Positions 8,818 through 17,039 of a stretch of 64,000 nucleotides of DNA are shown piece after piece. The first letter of the stretch is position 1. Each line of letters opens with the position of its first letter. The position numbers and the translations under genes are program-made. Under the pieces are notes generated by a model. The model did not search any database and was not told the origin of the DNA. It saw nothing but the letters and a program-made list of their open reading frames with translations. This DNA comes from Dyadobacter linearis (GTDB taxonomy: Bacteria > Bacteroidota > Bacteroidia > Cytophagales > Spirosomataceae). The stretch is taken from contig NZ_CAJRAU010000002.1 in assembly GCF_907165045.1 (NCBI RefSeq), forward strand, positions 806,001 to 870,000. Direction: 5' to 3'.

Positions 8818-11800
8818 TCATAAAACGTCTACCCATTCTACCAACTCCATATCCGGATCTACGATCACCCCCCGCGATTTTTTGCCTAATGTTTTGAATG
8901 CATTCATTACTTTGCGAAGATTACGCCCAGGCTCGCTCAGGTCTTTTGCGCCCGAAAAGAGCATGAACACAAAGGTACCGTCGGGCATTTGAACGGCTCG
9001 GTCAATATGCAATAAGGTTCCTCCCGGGATCAGCATTTCTTTGCCAAATTGTACCCGGTTTTCATTGCTATACAGCGACTTAATCTCTGTGCCTTCCATT
9101 AAGCGACTGGCGGCAGCACGCATTTCAGGTGTTTCTTTTTGGGTTAAAATACCTTCGCGTACCAGCTTTTCGAGCGTAATATCCAAATCAGCCGCGGTCT
9201 TCATCCTTGTAAAAAGGTACTTCATTTTCTGGATCCGGTCGCGCTTGGCTTCGAATGTATTGACGTCGAAAATACGGTCGGCCATTCTGCGGAGCCGCAT
9301 GGAGTCCGACCGGTCGTTACTCAATATTTGCTGCATTACGAACGGCCGCGCGTCCGACTTTGTATGCGCGTGGCTAGGCGGCGCATTGCCTTCCGCAATG
9401 GTATATACTGATATGCTTTCGTCCCATTCCGGCGTAAAATCCTGCCGGCAGAAAAATTCCTTCAACCAATTATTCACCTGCTGGCCCGTATTCCAGTTTC
9501 GCTCCCGTTTCGCGAGGATATACAAACGCTGCACCGGCCGCGTCAATGCGACATAAAGCAGGTTCAGATTTTCGACCAGTACCCTTGTCTTTTCATCCTG
9601 ATACTGCTGTGCGGCAACCGTATTTTCAAGTTCTTTCACCACCGAAACGAGCGAAGTTTTCAGACTTTTACCGGCGTAAGTCGGGCTGTCAGGCACTTTA
9701 AATTCTTCATAATCAATACCTTCCAGATCCACCCAAAGCTTATCAAGTCTTGCATTGGGAGTTACTTTCCAGTTGGCATAAGGAATGATCACCACCGGAT
9801 ATTCCAGACCTTTCGACTTGTGTATCGTCGTGATCCTGATCGCGTCCGTGCCTTCCGGAATAGTGATCGAAAGCTTGTGCCTGGCGGTGTCCCAATAAGT
9901 CAGGAAATCGCCCAGGTGATTCGTTTTCCGGTTTCCGAACTCGTGCACAACGTCCAGAAAACGGAACAGGTATTCTGTCTCAAATTTACTTTCCAGCAAG
10001 CCGAACTGCTTCATCAGCTGCTCGCTCAGTTCGAAAACCGATAGCTGGCGCAGCCGGAACGAGGTAAGATTTATGTTCCATTTTTTGAAGTAGGTCAAAA
10101 AAGAATCCAGTCCCCGCTCTTCGCATAAAAGGCGGATTTCCTCATAATCAGCCGGCGCCGGACTTTCCTTTTTGACAACATGATGAAACAAATAAGCCGC
10201 TTCATAACGCGCCAGCCGGTGATCCGAACTGTGCAATACCTTCATAAAAGAGACAATAAAATGCACCGATCGCGAATAGCTCATCGACAATGCATCGTCA
10301 GAAATCAGCGGATAACCGGCTTCATTCATATAATTGGCCAGCGCCGCCGCCTCTTTCTTCCGCCGACACAGTACCGCAATATCGCGCCAGTCAAAACCCT
10401 GCGTGCGCAAGTCCGCGACGAGCTCGATCGACCTTCTTATCATTCCGTCAGCTGCATGGTCTATCTCGGCTCCTTCGTCATAAGGATCTTTCATTTCCAA
10501 AAATTCCACTTCCACGTGGCCGCCGATAGCTGCATTATCAGGTATCTCCTGCTGAAAATTCTGATCGTAAACTTCTTTGATCAACGGATATTCGTTTCCC
10601 AGCAGGTCGGCTACAAAGCCGAAAAACTCGTTATTGAAAGCAGTTACTTCCCTAAAACTGCGCCTGTTTACCTTTAAATGGTTGATATGCAGATAATTAC
10701 TTACCGTGTTCAACCGCTCGGCATGAAACGAATCGGCACCGAAAACCGTCGCCATTCGCTCCATCTGATTTTGCGCCAGATTGAGGATCAAATCCATATC
10801 TCCGCCGCGAAACCGGTAAATGGACTGTTTGGCGTCGCCGACCACGAGGTTGAAAAACCCGCCGGACAATGCATTTTCGATCAGCGGCAACAGGTTGGCA
10901 AACTGTAACTTAGAGGTATCCTGAAATTCGTCGACCAGAATATGATTGTATTTTTCCCCCAGTCTCTCAAAAATAAAAGGTACCGGCTCCCTGGCGACGA
11001 TCTCGACGATCTTGCGGTTAAAGTCCGAAATGTGCACCTGATTATTCTGCCTGAGTAATGCATCAAATTCTTTCCTGATCTCTCCCAGAAGCGATAACTG
11101 ATAAATATGGCGGTCGAGCTGGTTGTAAAGCATCACTTTCCCTGACTCGGCCAGCCGGGTATTTTCGATCTGATGAAAGTAATTTTCCAGGTCTGTCCTG
11201 ATCCCGTCGATCTCATCCCGAATCAGAAGCGCGGCTTTCCCTCCGTACCAAACTCCCTCACCGATTGTCTTGTAAACGTAGGAATTAGGCTCCCCCCAGA
11301 GTTTTTTATTTTCTGATCTGTCTTTAAAATACCCAAAAATCCCTCTTCCGCTTTGATGGAAATCCTTTTCTGTTAAATGAGCTGATTGGATCAAATCAAA
11401 TGCATTGCGTGAAAGTTTCAGCATCGCGGCTTCCTGATCACGCACATAAGTCCGCATTCTGTTACGAATGCTGATCCAATCCTCCATTTTCAGATCTTCC
11501 ACACGCTTCATCTGGAGGTAGCTCTGCTCATTCAGGAGGGTACCTGAAGTATCACGGATCTGCATGGGGAGCGTACCCCAGCTTTTGCCTTCCTCGGCAC
11601 TCTCCCGATAAAATTTCTCAACAATATCCGTCAAAACCTCTTCCCCTTCCTGCCCAATCCTGGATAACAGCCGGTCCACAGCATCGTCGAGCAGGTCGGC
11701 ATCGAGCTGCGTTTCAAATACAAAAGGAATTCCCAGTTCGTCTGTAAAACTGCTGATAAGCCGCTGCGTGAATTTGTCGATCGTCATCACCGAAAAATCC

Positions 11801-12147
11801 GAGTAGCGGTGCATGATCTGGCCAAAAACGTTCTGCGCGCGCTCACCGAGCAGTTGCACAGCCGCCTCGAAAAGCTCTGGGTCTGTTTCCGTATCTGGAA
11901 ATAGCTCGGTAATGATATCCTTCATCATCGGATGAACAGCTTCCCCGGCAGCTTGTGGTTCCGAGAAAATCCGCAGCATCAGCAGAATGCGATCCTTCAT
12001 TTCGTTCGCCGCCGCATTGGTGAATGTGACTGCCAGTATATGCTTGAAATAGCTCTCAGAAGTAGCGCTGAGTGCCAGTTTCAGGTATTCTTTGGTAAGC
12101 GTATAAGTCTTACCAGATCCAGCCGACGAACTATAAACTTTAAACAC
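8818..12147 (-). CDS. AddA/RecB-like UvrD-family helicase with a degenerate nuclease domain
   Basis: 1109 residues from a GTG at 12147, giving the expected N-terminus (M)FKVYSSSAGSGKTYTL with Walker A. A more upstream TTG at 12198 lies in the T tract of the preceding gene's terminator and is rejected. Superfamily 1 motifs follow: VTFTNAAANEMKDRIL, ILVDEFQDTSKLQ (Walker B), VVGDAKQSIYRFRGGD and ITTIHKSKGLEYPVVI, plus the RecB-type YVALTRPVQRLYIL box. The C-terminal 80 residues resemble the AddA nuclease domain (LHIDRAVQMPDGTFVF, then MLFSG), but the position where active enzymes have D-Y-K-T-G lacks both Asp and Lys. It should process double-strand breaks with an AddB-type partner encoded elsewhere. 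Helicase assignment is firm; loss of nuclease activity is inferred. Confidence 0.88.
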   Translation of the reverse strand: MFKVYSSSAGSGKTYTLTKEYLKLALSATSESYFKHILAVTFTNAAANEMKDRILLMLRIFSEPQAAGEAVHPMMKDIITELFPDTETDPELFEAAVQLLGERAQNVFGQIMHRYSDFSVMTIDKFTQRLISSFTDELGIPFVFETQLDADLLDDAVDRLLSRIGQEGEEVLTDIVEKFYRESAEEGKSWGTLPMQIRDTSGTLLNEQSYLQMKRVEDLKMEDWISIRNRMRTYVRDQEAAMLKLSRNAFDLIQSAHLTEKDFHQSGRGIFGYFKDRSENKKLWGEPNSYVYKTIGEGVWYGGKAALLIRDEIDGIRTDLENYFHQIENTRLAESGKVMLYNQLDRHIYQLSLLGEIRKEFDALLRQNNQVHISDFNRKIVEIVAREPVPFIFERLGEKYNHILVDEFQDTSKLQFANLLPLIENALSGGFFNLVVGDAKQSIYRFRGGDMDLILNLAQNQMERMATVFGADSFHAERLNTVSNYLHINHLKVNRRSFREVTAFNNEFFGFVADLLGNEYPLIKEVYDQNFQQEIPDNAAIGGHVEVEFLEMKDPYDEGAEIDHAADGMIRRSIELVADLRTQGFDWRDIAVLCRRKKEAAALANYMNEAGYPLISDDALSMSYSRSVHFIVSFMKVLHSSDHRLARYEAAYLFHHVVKKESPAPADYEEIRLLCEERGLDSFLTYFKKWNINLTSFRLRQLSVFELSEQLMKQFGLLESKFETEYLFRFLDVVHEFGNRKTNHLGDFLTYWDTARHKLSITIPEGTDAIRITTIHKSKGLEYPVVIIPYANWKVTPNARLDKLWVDLEGIDYEEFKVPDSPTYAGKSLKTSLVSVVKELENTVAAQQYQDEKTRVLVENLNLLYVALTRPVQRLYILAKRERNWNTGQQVNNWLKEFFCRQDFTPEWDESISVYTIAEGNAPPSHAHTKSDARPFVMQQILSNDRSDSMRLRRMADRIFDVNTFEAKRDRIQKMKYLFTRMKTAADLDITLEKLVREGILTQKETPEMRAAASRLMEGTEIKSLYSNENRVQFGKEMLIPGGTLLHIDRAVQMPDGTFVFMLFSGAKDLSEPGRNLRKVMNAFKTLGKKSRGVIVDPDMELVEWVDVL

Positions 12148-12196
12148 TTTCGGAAATTTTAGTAGAAAACAGAACTGAGCGCTGACCAATTTACAC

Positions 12197-12219
12197 AAAA
12201 AAAGCAGGCTTACACCTGC
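12197..12219 (-). terminator. Rho-independent terminator after the beta-barrel protein gene
   Basis: GCAGG (12204-12208) pairs with CCTGC (12215-12219) around a 6-nt loop, followed on the minus strand by seven T. It ends transcription of the his-operon tail and beta-barrel gene before the helicase gene. Confidence 0.85.
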
Positions 12220-12246
12220 CTTCCTGAACCAGTAAATGGGGAGTTC

Positions 12247-12768
12247 TTACAAATTGAAACGGATACCTGCCGAAAGGTTCGGGCTGAGATAAAACGGCCT
12301 TGGCAGCAATTCAAGGTAGGTTCCGCCTTCGAAAAATACGGACATACGGTTATCGGGAATGTAATATTCCAACCCCGCCAGCGCCGAACCGCCTAGTGAA
12401 ATATCCTTCTCATGATTTCCATTCAACCTTTTTGGATACGATCTGCGGCTATTGATCTGCCCGCCCAAACCGTAGTAAACATGAACCGCCTCCGAATTGA
12501 ACAGCGGCGTGTGCCACAAATAATGCACCTGAACCGAAACGCCGGTGTTTTTGTAAATTCCTTCGTCGCCTCTGTACTTGCGGTCCTTGGACAGAATCCC
12601 ACCGTAAGTCCCGATCGTCACGTCGAGCGCGTGTATATTATTGAAGTATTTCCGGATATTCACCCCGGTAGGTTCACCCAGCTTGAAACCAACTGCCCAG
12701 TTATCATATTGGGCCTGGGCAATTCCAAACGAGAGGATGCAGATAAACGTTAAGGCTAATTTCTTCAT
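12247..12768 (-). CDS. Small outer-membrane beta-barrel-like protein
   Basis: 173 residues with a clear signal peptide (MKKLALTFICILSFGIAQA, cleavage before QYDNW). The mature part alternates polar and hydrophobic residues with many Gly, Tyr and Phe (VHYLWHTPLF, VHVYYGLGGQINSR, LSAGIRFNL at the C-terminus), and the last residue pattern of an aromatic or hydrophobic strand fits an outer-membrane barrel of about eight strands. It lies 40 bp downstream of hisC and is followed by a terminator, so it may be cotranscribed with the his genes, but there is no functional link to histidine synthesis in the sequence. No specific family is recognised. Confidence 0.78.
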   Translation of the reverse strand: MKKLALTFICILSFGIAQAQYDNWAVGFKLGEPTGVNIRKYFNNIHALDVTIGTYGGILSKDRKYRGDEGIYKNTGVSVQVHYLWHTPLFNSEAVHVYYGLGGQINSRRSYPKRLNGNHEKDISLGGSALAGLEYYIPDNRMSVFFEGGTYLELLPRPFYLSPNLSAGIRFNL

Positions 12769-12808
12769 AATTTTAGTTGGATCGGGGAAGTTTGATGTGC
12801 TGAATATG

Positions 12809-13882
12809 CTATACTGTAACGTTTTTCTGTTGGTATTTCTTTAAAGAATCGATCAAAACTTCATTTTCTTTATTTGTACCAACCGTAATTCTCAGGCAGC
12901 CTTCACAAAGGTGCACCCTGGACCTGTCCCTCACAATGATCGTTTCGTTGATCAGGTAATCCATCACAGCTTTGGCGTCTTCAAACTGTACCAGTAAGAA
13001 ATTCGCGTCGGACGGGTGAATTTTCACAACGATCGGCAAGTCAAGCAGGCTAGTTTCAAGTGACGCTCTTTCTTGAAGAATGTCGGCAACCATATTGTCC
13101 TTCGCGGTAATATGCTCCAAACCTGCCAGAAGTGCCTGCTGAGCCGGCAAACTGATATTGTAAGGTGGTTTTATTTTGTTTAAAATCCGTACCAGCTCGA
13201 CTGATGCAAAGCACATTCCCACTCTGAGACCAGCCAATCCCCACGCTTTGGAGAAGGTTTGCAGCACAACCAAATTTGGAAATTCGTCCAGGCGGCTCAC
13301 CCATGAAGGTTTATCAGTGAAATCAATATAAGCTTCATCCACCACGACCAGACCGTTGAAACTATTCAAAATCGTCTCAATCGCGCTGTCCTGCATATTA
13401 TTTCCCGTCGGGTTATTCGGCGAGCAGATCCAGATGATTTTGGTATTATCCTTTACAGCATTTAAAACCGCATCCACGTCGATCTGATAATCAGTCGTCA
13501 GGGAAGCTTTATCAATGCGAACATCATGGATGGATGCGCTCACTTCGTACATACCGTAAGTGGGCGGCATGATGATCACGTGGTCGGTTCCGGGGCTACA
13601 TGTTGCACGCGTGAGCAGGTCGATAGGCTCGTCGCTGCCGTTTCCTAAAAAGATCCGGTCAGCACTAACTTGCTTGATTACAGTAATTTTTTGTTTGATC
13701 TCAGCCTGATAAGGATCCGGGTAGCGGTTGTAATCTGCCTCAGTAACAGACCCGTACGGATTCTCATTTGCATCCAGAAAAATGCCGACGTGACCTGTAT
13801 ATTCGTCCCTTGCAGATGAATAAGGCGCCAGCGTCAGGATGTGCGGCCGAAGTATTTTTTTCAGGTCAAAAGTATTGTTCAT
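12809..13882 (-). CDS. hisC: Histidinol-phosphate aminotransferase
   Basis: 357 residues, typical for HisC, a fold-type I PLP enzyme that converts imidazole acetol phosphate and glutamate to histidinol phosphate. The PLP lysine is K212 in QTFSKAWGLAGLRVG. Other supports are LDANENPYG near residue 37, the SPNNPTG box (154-160) and the VVDEAYIDF segment (180-188) whose Asp contacts the pyridine nitrogen. It is the last his gene visible, and hisB and later genes are not in the window. It starts 26 bp after the RES toxin gene, which separates it from hisD, so its expression probably depends partly on the toxin-antitoxin transcription unit or on read-through. Confidence 0.95.
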   Translation of the reverse strand: MNNTFDLKKILRPHILTLAPYSSARDEYTGHVGIFLDANENPYGSVTEADYNRYPDPYQAEIKQKITVIKQVSADRIFLGNGSDEPIDLLTRATCSPGTDHVIIMPPTYGMYEVSASIHDVRIDKASLTTDYQIDVDAVLNAVKDNTKIIWICSPNNPTGNNMQDSAIETILNSFNGLVVVDEAYIDFTDKPSWVSRLDEFPNLVVLQTFSKAWGLAGLRVGMCFASVELVRILNKIKPPYNISLPAQQALLAGLEHITAKDNMVADILQERASLETSLLDLPIVVKIHPSDANFLLVQFEDAKAVMDYLINETIIVRDRSRVHLCEGCLRITVGTNKENEVLIDSLKKYQQKNVTV

Positions 13883-13908
13883 TCCATTTTTGCAGCAATC
13901 GGCTGCAT

Positions 13909-14370
13909 TTATTTATTTACAAAAGACGTAAAAAGCCTGGTATCAAACTCAAAAGGTTCTTTATCTACAACCTTTATGGCACCGGCGTTTTCGTGCGCGG
14001 GATTGATCAGGTAATTGTATTCCGATTTCACTACTATCGAAGGAACCCGACATAACAATGAGGTTTTTTCCCGCAACCATTCATCTCCCAGATCTTTGCT
14101 CCACTGCTGCTCATATTCCCAATCGGCAACCACATAAGGCGCATTAACTGTCACCATCGCGTCCGGAACATATAATACCACGATCACATAATCCGGCGGA
14201 GGTATTGATTTATTCAAATGCACCAGCACTTCAAGCATCGCGAGTGAGCGGTGAGATGCCGTGTACAACATATGATGCCCGGGAGAATTCCACCTGCCGC
14301 CATGCCGGAACGCGCCTATTCCCGTCAGATCGTCCTGATATTGAACCCGCGATATCCTGAACAGCTCCAT
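13909..14370 (-). CDS. RES-domain toxin (NAD+-degrading family), type II TA
   Basis: 153 residues matching the RES family, named for conserved Arg, Glu and Ser. Visible blocks are FRISRVQYQDDLTGIGAFRH, GGRWNSPGHHMLYTA (Arg and the NAD-pocket loop), SLAMLEVLVHL (Glu) and VPSIVVKSEYNYLINPAH (Ser and the NPxH end block). Characterised RES toxins such as MbcT, Res and ParT deplete NAD+ by phosphorolysis or modify host enzymes; which activity applies here is unknown. Its ATG overlaps the antitoxin stop by one base (TAATG). The module stands between hisD and hisC, an unusual place for a toxin gene. No inactivating lesion is seen. Confidence 0.9.
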   Translation of the reverse strand: MELFRISRVQYQDDLTGIGAFRHGGRWNSPGHHMLYTASHRSLAMLEVLVHLNKSIPPPDYVIVVLYVPDAMVTVNAPYVVADWEYEQQWSKDLGDEWLREKTSLLCRVPSIVVKSEYNYLINPAHENAGAIKVVDKEPFEFDTRLFTSFVNK

Positions 14371-14798
14371 TAAGCAAAAATACCATGCTCAATACGTCCC
14401 AACTCAGTTTTGATCAGCTCGATTCCTGCGTGTGTTTTGAGAAAATAGATCGGGCTTTCGTTACCGAGCGAAGGAATCGGGCCGGTAAGCCAGCTTTGAA
14501 AATAATCTTTGCTAAGCGCAGTAACCCCTACCGAGAAAAGATCAGCTAGTGCGATCAGATGATCTGAAACGACATTGCTAAGGAGATCAGAATCATTATA
14601 GCGTTGCAGGTTGCGAGCAGTTACGGGTAACAAATCGACGATAACCTTGCTATCCATACCAATTGAATCGGCAAGATGCTGAATGGAAGCTTTGGGAACT
14701 CCGTTGGAGGCGAGCCGTGCAAGGTCGAAATCATTGTTGATCCGATGTTTTAAGACTCCATAGCCGCCCAGGCGATCATTAACCATACGAACTGTCAT
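14370..14798 (-). CDS. Xre/MbcA/ParS-type antitoxin of the RES toxin (DUF2384)
   Basis: 142 residues. The N-terminal half resembles the helical Xre-like region of this family (SKASIQHLADSIGMDSKVI-type pattern), and the C-terminal half carries the MbcA/ParS toxin-binding features: ALADLFSVGVTALSKDYFQSWL, then IPSLGNESPIYFLKTHAGIELIKTELGRIEHGI. The block G-N-x-S-P-I-x-x-L-K-T-x-x-G followed by an LGRIEHG end is characteristic. It neutralises the RES toxin by occluding its active site and usually represses its own promoter. It begins 61 bp after the hisD stop, and a perfect inverted repeat lies in that gap. Confidence 0.9.
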   Translation of the reverse strand: MTVRMVNDRLGGYGVLKHRINNDFDLARLASNGVPKASIQHLADSIGMDSKVIVDLLPVTARNLQRYNDSDLLSNVVSDHLIALADLFSVGVTALSKDYFQSWLTGPIPSLGNESPIYFLKTHAGIELIKTELGRIEHGIFA

Positions 14799-14815
14799 AA
14801 GCTCAAAGTTTAACT

Positions 14816-14848
14816 GGAAAAATGTCTCCTAATCTACGACATTTTTCC
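14816..14848. repeat. Perfect 11-bp inverted repeat between hisD and the antitoxin gene
   Basis: GGAAAAATGTC (14816-14826) and GACATTTTTCC (14838-14848) are perfect complements separated by 11 nt. On the minus strand it forms a hairpin with an A-tract and T-tract, so it may partially terminate his transcription, or serve as an operator for the toxin-antitoxin pair. Confidence 0.6.
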
Positions 14849-14859
14849 GGATCTTTAAT

Positions 14860-16128
14860 TTATTCCAGGCTTTTCAATCTCAAACTTACCGCTTTCCGGT
14901 GCGCTTCCAGCGATTCGGCTTCGGCCATCGCTTCCACAGTTGGTCCCAGAATTCGTATTCCTTCTTCGCTGATATGCTGTACTGTGATCTTTTTAACAAA
15001 ACTATCCACCGAAACACCACTATAAGCTCTTGCGTAACCATTTGTGGGCAAGGTGTGGTTCGTTCCCGACGCATAATCGCCGCAGGATTCTGGTGTATAG
15101 TTTCCTAGAAAAATAGAACCTGCATTAATAATTTTTTCTGAAACCGCTTCTGCATTCGCTACACTCAATATCAAATGCTCGGCTGCATATTGGTTTAGCA
15201 GATCAATCGCATCAGCCTCCGATTCCAACAGAATAGCTTTACTATTGGCGATCGCCTGTGCCGCCAGCTCTTTGCGTGGCAATCTTTCCAGTTGCGAGGG
15301 AAGCGCCAGATTGACGGTAGAAAGCAGTTTTTTACTCGTCGAAACCAACAATACCTGACTATCAGGCCCGTGCTCAGCCTGAGAAAGCAAATCGGCAGCA
15401 ACGAATGCCGGTACCGCGGTATCGTCGGCATAAACAGCCACTTCCGACGGTCCGGCTGGCATGTCAATTGCGATACCTTCGCTGCTTACCAGCATTTTTG
15501 CAGCAGTAACATATTGATTTCCAGGGCCAAATATTTTGTAAACCTTTGGGATCGACTCGGTTCCGTAAGCTAGCGCAGCAATTGCCTGCGCACCTCCTAC
15601 CCTGAAAGCTTTCGTCACGCCAACCAGCCCGGCTGCATATAATATAGCTGGATGGTCTGACGGAGTGCAAAGAATTATCTCCTTGCAACCTGCGATTTGC
15701 GCCGGTATCCCCAGCATTAAAACCGTACTGAACAAAGGTGCCGAGCCGCCGGGAATATAGATACCAACTTTTTCAATACCGACACTTTTGCGCCAGCAGG
15801 TTACGCCGGGCATCGTCTCGATCTTCTCAGGAGCTTGCAGCTGACCTTTGTGAAATTTGTAAATATTCTTGTAAGCCTGCCCGATCGCAGCTTTGAGTTC
15901 TTCATCCAGCAGGTCGCCCGCAGCTGATATTGCTTCCTCAGAGAAAGCGATCTCGCCCAAATGCACGTTGTCAAACTTCAAAGCCAGTTCCCGCAGTGCC
16001 TTATCTCCCTCATTCCTAACCTGTTCGAGAATCGGGAATACTCGTTTTTCAATATCCTTGGTTTCCTGAACCGGCCGGGTAAGCAGCGCGCTCCACTGCG
16101 ACCTGTCTGGAAATGAAATAATATTCAT
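14860..16128 (-). CDS. hisD: Histidinol dehydrogenase
   Basis: 422 residues, full length. HisD is a zinc enzyme oxidising L-histidinol to histidine in two NAD+-dependent steps. Visible family blocks include PGVTCWRKSVGIEKVGIYIPGG (split over the substrate loop), FRVGGAQAIAALAYGTESIP, DMPAGPSEVAVYAD and DLLSQAEHGPDSQ, which holds zinc ligands Gln and His. The C-terminal region has AEHLIL and NYTPESCGDYASGTNHTLPT. It follows hisG by 35 bp in the canonical order hisG-hisD, but hisC is displaced about 1 kb downstream by a toxin-antitoxin pair. Confidence 0.96.
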   Translation of the reverse strand: MNIISFPDRSQWSALLTRPVQETKDIEKRVFPILEQVRNEGDKALRELALKFDNVHLGEIAFSEEAISAAGDLLDEELKAAIGQAYKNIYKFHKGQLQAPEKIETMPGVTCWRKSVGIEKVGIYIPGGSAPLFSTVLMLGIPAQIAGCKEIILCTPSDHPAILYAAGLVGVTKAFRVGGAQAIAALAYGTESIPKVYKIFGPGNQYVTAAKMLVSSEGIAIDMPAGPSEVAVYADDTAVPAFVAADLLSQAEHGPDSQVLLVSTSKKLLSTVNLALPSQLERLPRKELAAQAIANSKAILLESEADAIDLLNQYAAEHLILSVANAEAVSEKIINAGSIFLGNYTPESCGDYASGTNHTLPTNGYARAYSGVSVDSFVKKITVQHISEEGIRILGPTVEAMAEAESLEAHRKAVSLRLKSLE

Positions 16129-16163
16129 ATCGGTATAACGAATGCCGGTTTCGAGGCGGCTAT

Positions 16164-17027
16164 TTATTGGATCATTTTCTCAATAGGTATTACCAGAATA
16201 CCCTCTGCACCTGCCTGGCGAATCTTCTCGATATTCTCCCAGAACTCATTTTCATTGATCACCGAATGCAGCGAGCACCAGCCTTCCGTAGCAAGCGGCA
16301 AAATCGTTGGAGCACGCATTCCCGGCAGGAATCTTGAAATATTTTCCACCGCGTCGGTTGGACAGTTTAGCAAAATGTATTTGTTATTCTTCGCTTCCTG
16401 AACCGATTTAATACGGAACAAAAGCTGATCCAGTAACCCTTGCTGCGTCTGCGAAAGCTGCTTGCTGGCGATCATTACCGCTTCGGAACGGAAAATCGTT
16501 TCCACTTCTTTCAGTCCGTTGCTCAATAGCGTGCTACCGGAGCTGACGATATCACAAACCGCGTCGGCCAGCCCGATACTTGGTGCAATTTCGACAGAAC
16601 CGCTGATCTCGTGGATCTGCGCTTTCACGCCATTTGCTTCCAGATATTTACCCAATAAGCGCGGATAAGTAGTTGCAATACTTTTGCCTTCCAGATCGTG
16701 AACTCCATCATATTGATGCTCGCTCAAAACGCCGATCGACAACCTGCATTTAGAAAAACCCAGTTTATGAACCGTATCAACGTTTTTATCAGATTCTTCT
16801 GAAACATTTCCGCCGACAATACCGAGGTGAGCAACGCCGTCTTCCACATAACCCGGAATATCATCGTCGCGTAAAAACAGGATCTGCGCGGGGAAATTAG
16901 TCGCGTCGGTTTTAAGCTTACCGGCGCCGTTATCAAAACGGATACCGCATTCTTTGATCAGTTTTAAAGAATCTTCACTTAGTCTTCCCGATTTCTGGAT
17001 TGCAATTCTTAGTATATCGTCATTCAT
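16164..17027 (-). CDS. hisG: ATP phosphoribosyltransferase, long form
   Basis: 287 residues. HisG catalyses the first committed step of histidine synthesis, joining ATP and PRPP. The length and a separate C-terminal domain (about 215-287, after SVQEAKNNKYILLNCP) mark the long form, whose PII-like C-terminal domain binds histidine for feedback inhibition and which does not need HisZ. Visible blocks are LRIAIQKSGRLSEDS at the N-terminus, LGIVGGNVSEES, SIATTYPRLLGKYL, and the PRPP-binding DAVCDIVSSGSTLLSNGL. It follows hisS by 12 bp and precedes hisD by 35 bp, so the three are one operon. Confidence 0.96.
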   Translation of the reverse strand: MNDDILRIAIQKSGRLSEDSLKLIKECGIRFDNGAGKLKTDATNFPAQILFLRDDDIPGYVEDGVAHLGIVGGNVSEESDKNVDTVHKLGFSKCRLSIGVLSEHQYDGVHDLEGKSIATTYPRLLGKYLEANGVKAQIHEISGSVEIAPSIGLADAVCDIVSSGSTLLSNGLKEVETIFRSEAVMIASKQLSQTQQGLLDQLLFRIKSVQEAKNNKYILLNCPTDAVENISRFLPGMRAPTILPLATEGWCSLHSVINENEFWENIEKIRQAGAEGILVIPIEKMIQ

Positions 17028-17039
17028 TGTATTTCCCTA

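Noticed and set aside
12148..12198. Extension of the helicase gene to a TTG at 12198
   Set aside because: That codon lies in the T tract of the preceding terminator; the GTG at 12147 gives the conserved N-terminus.
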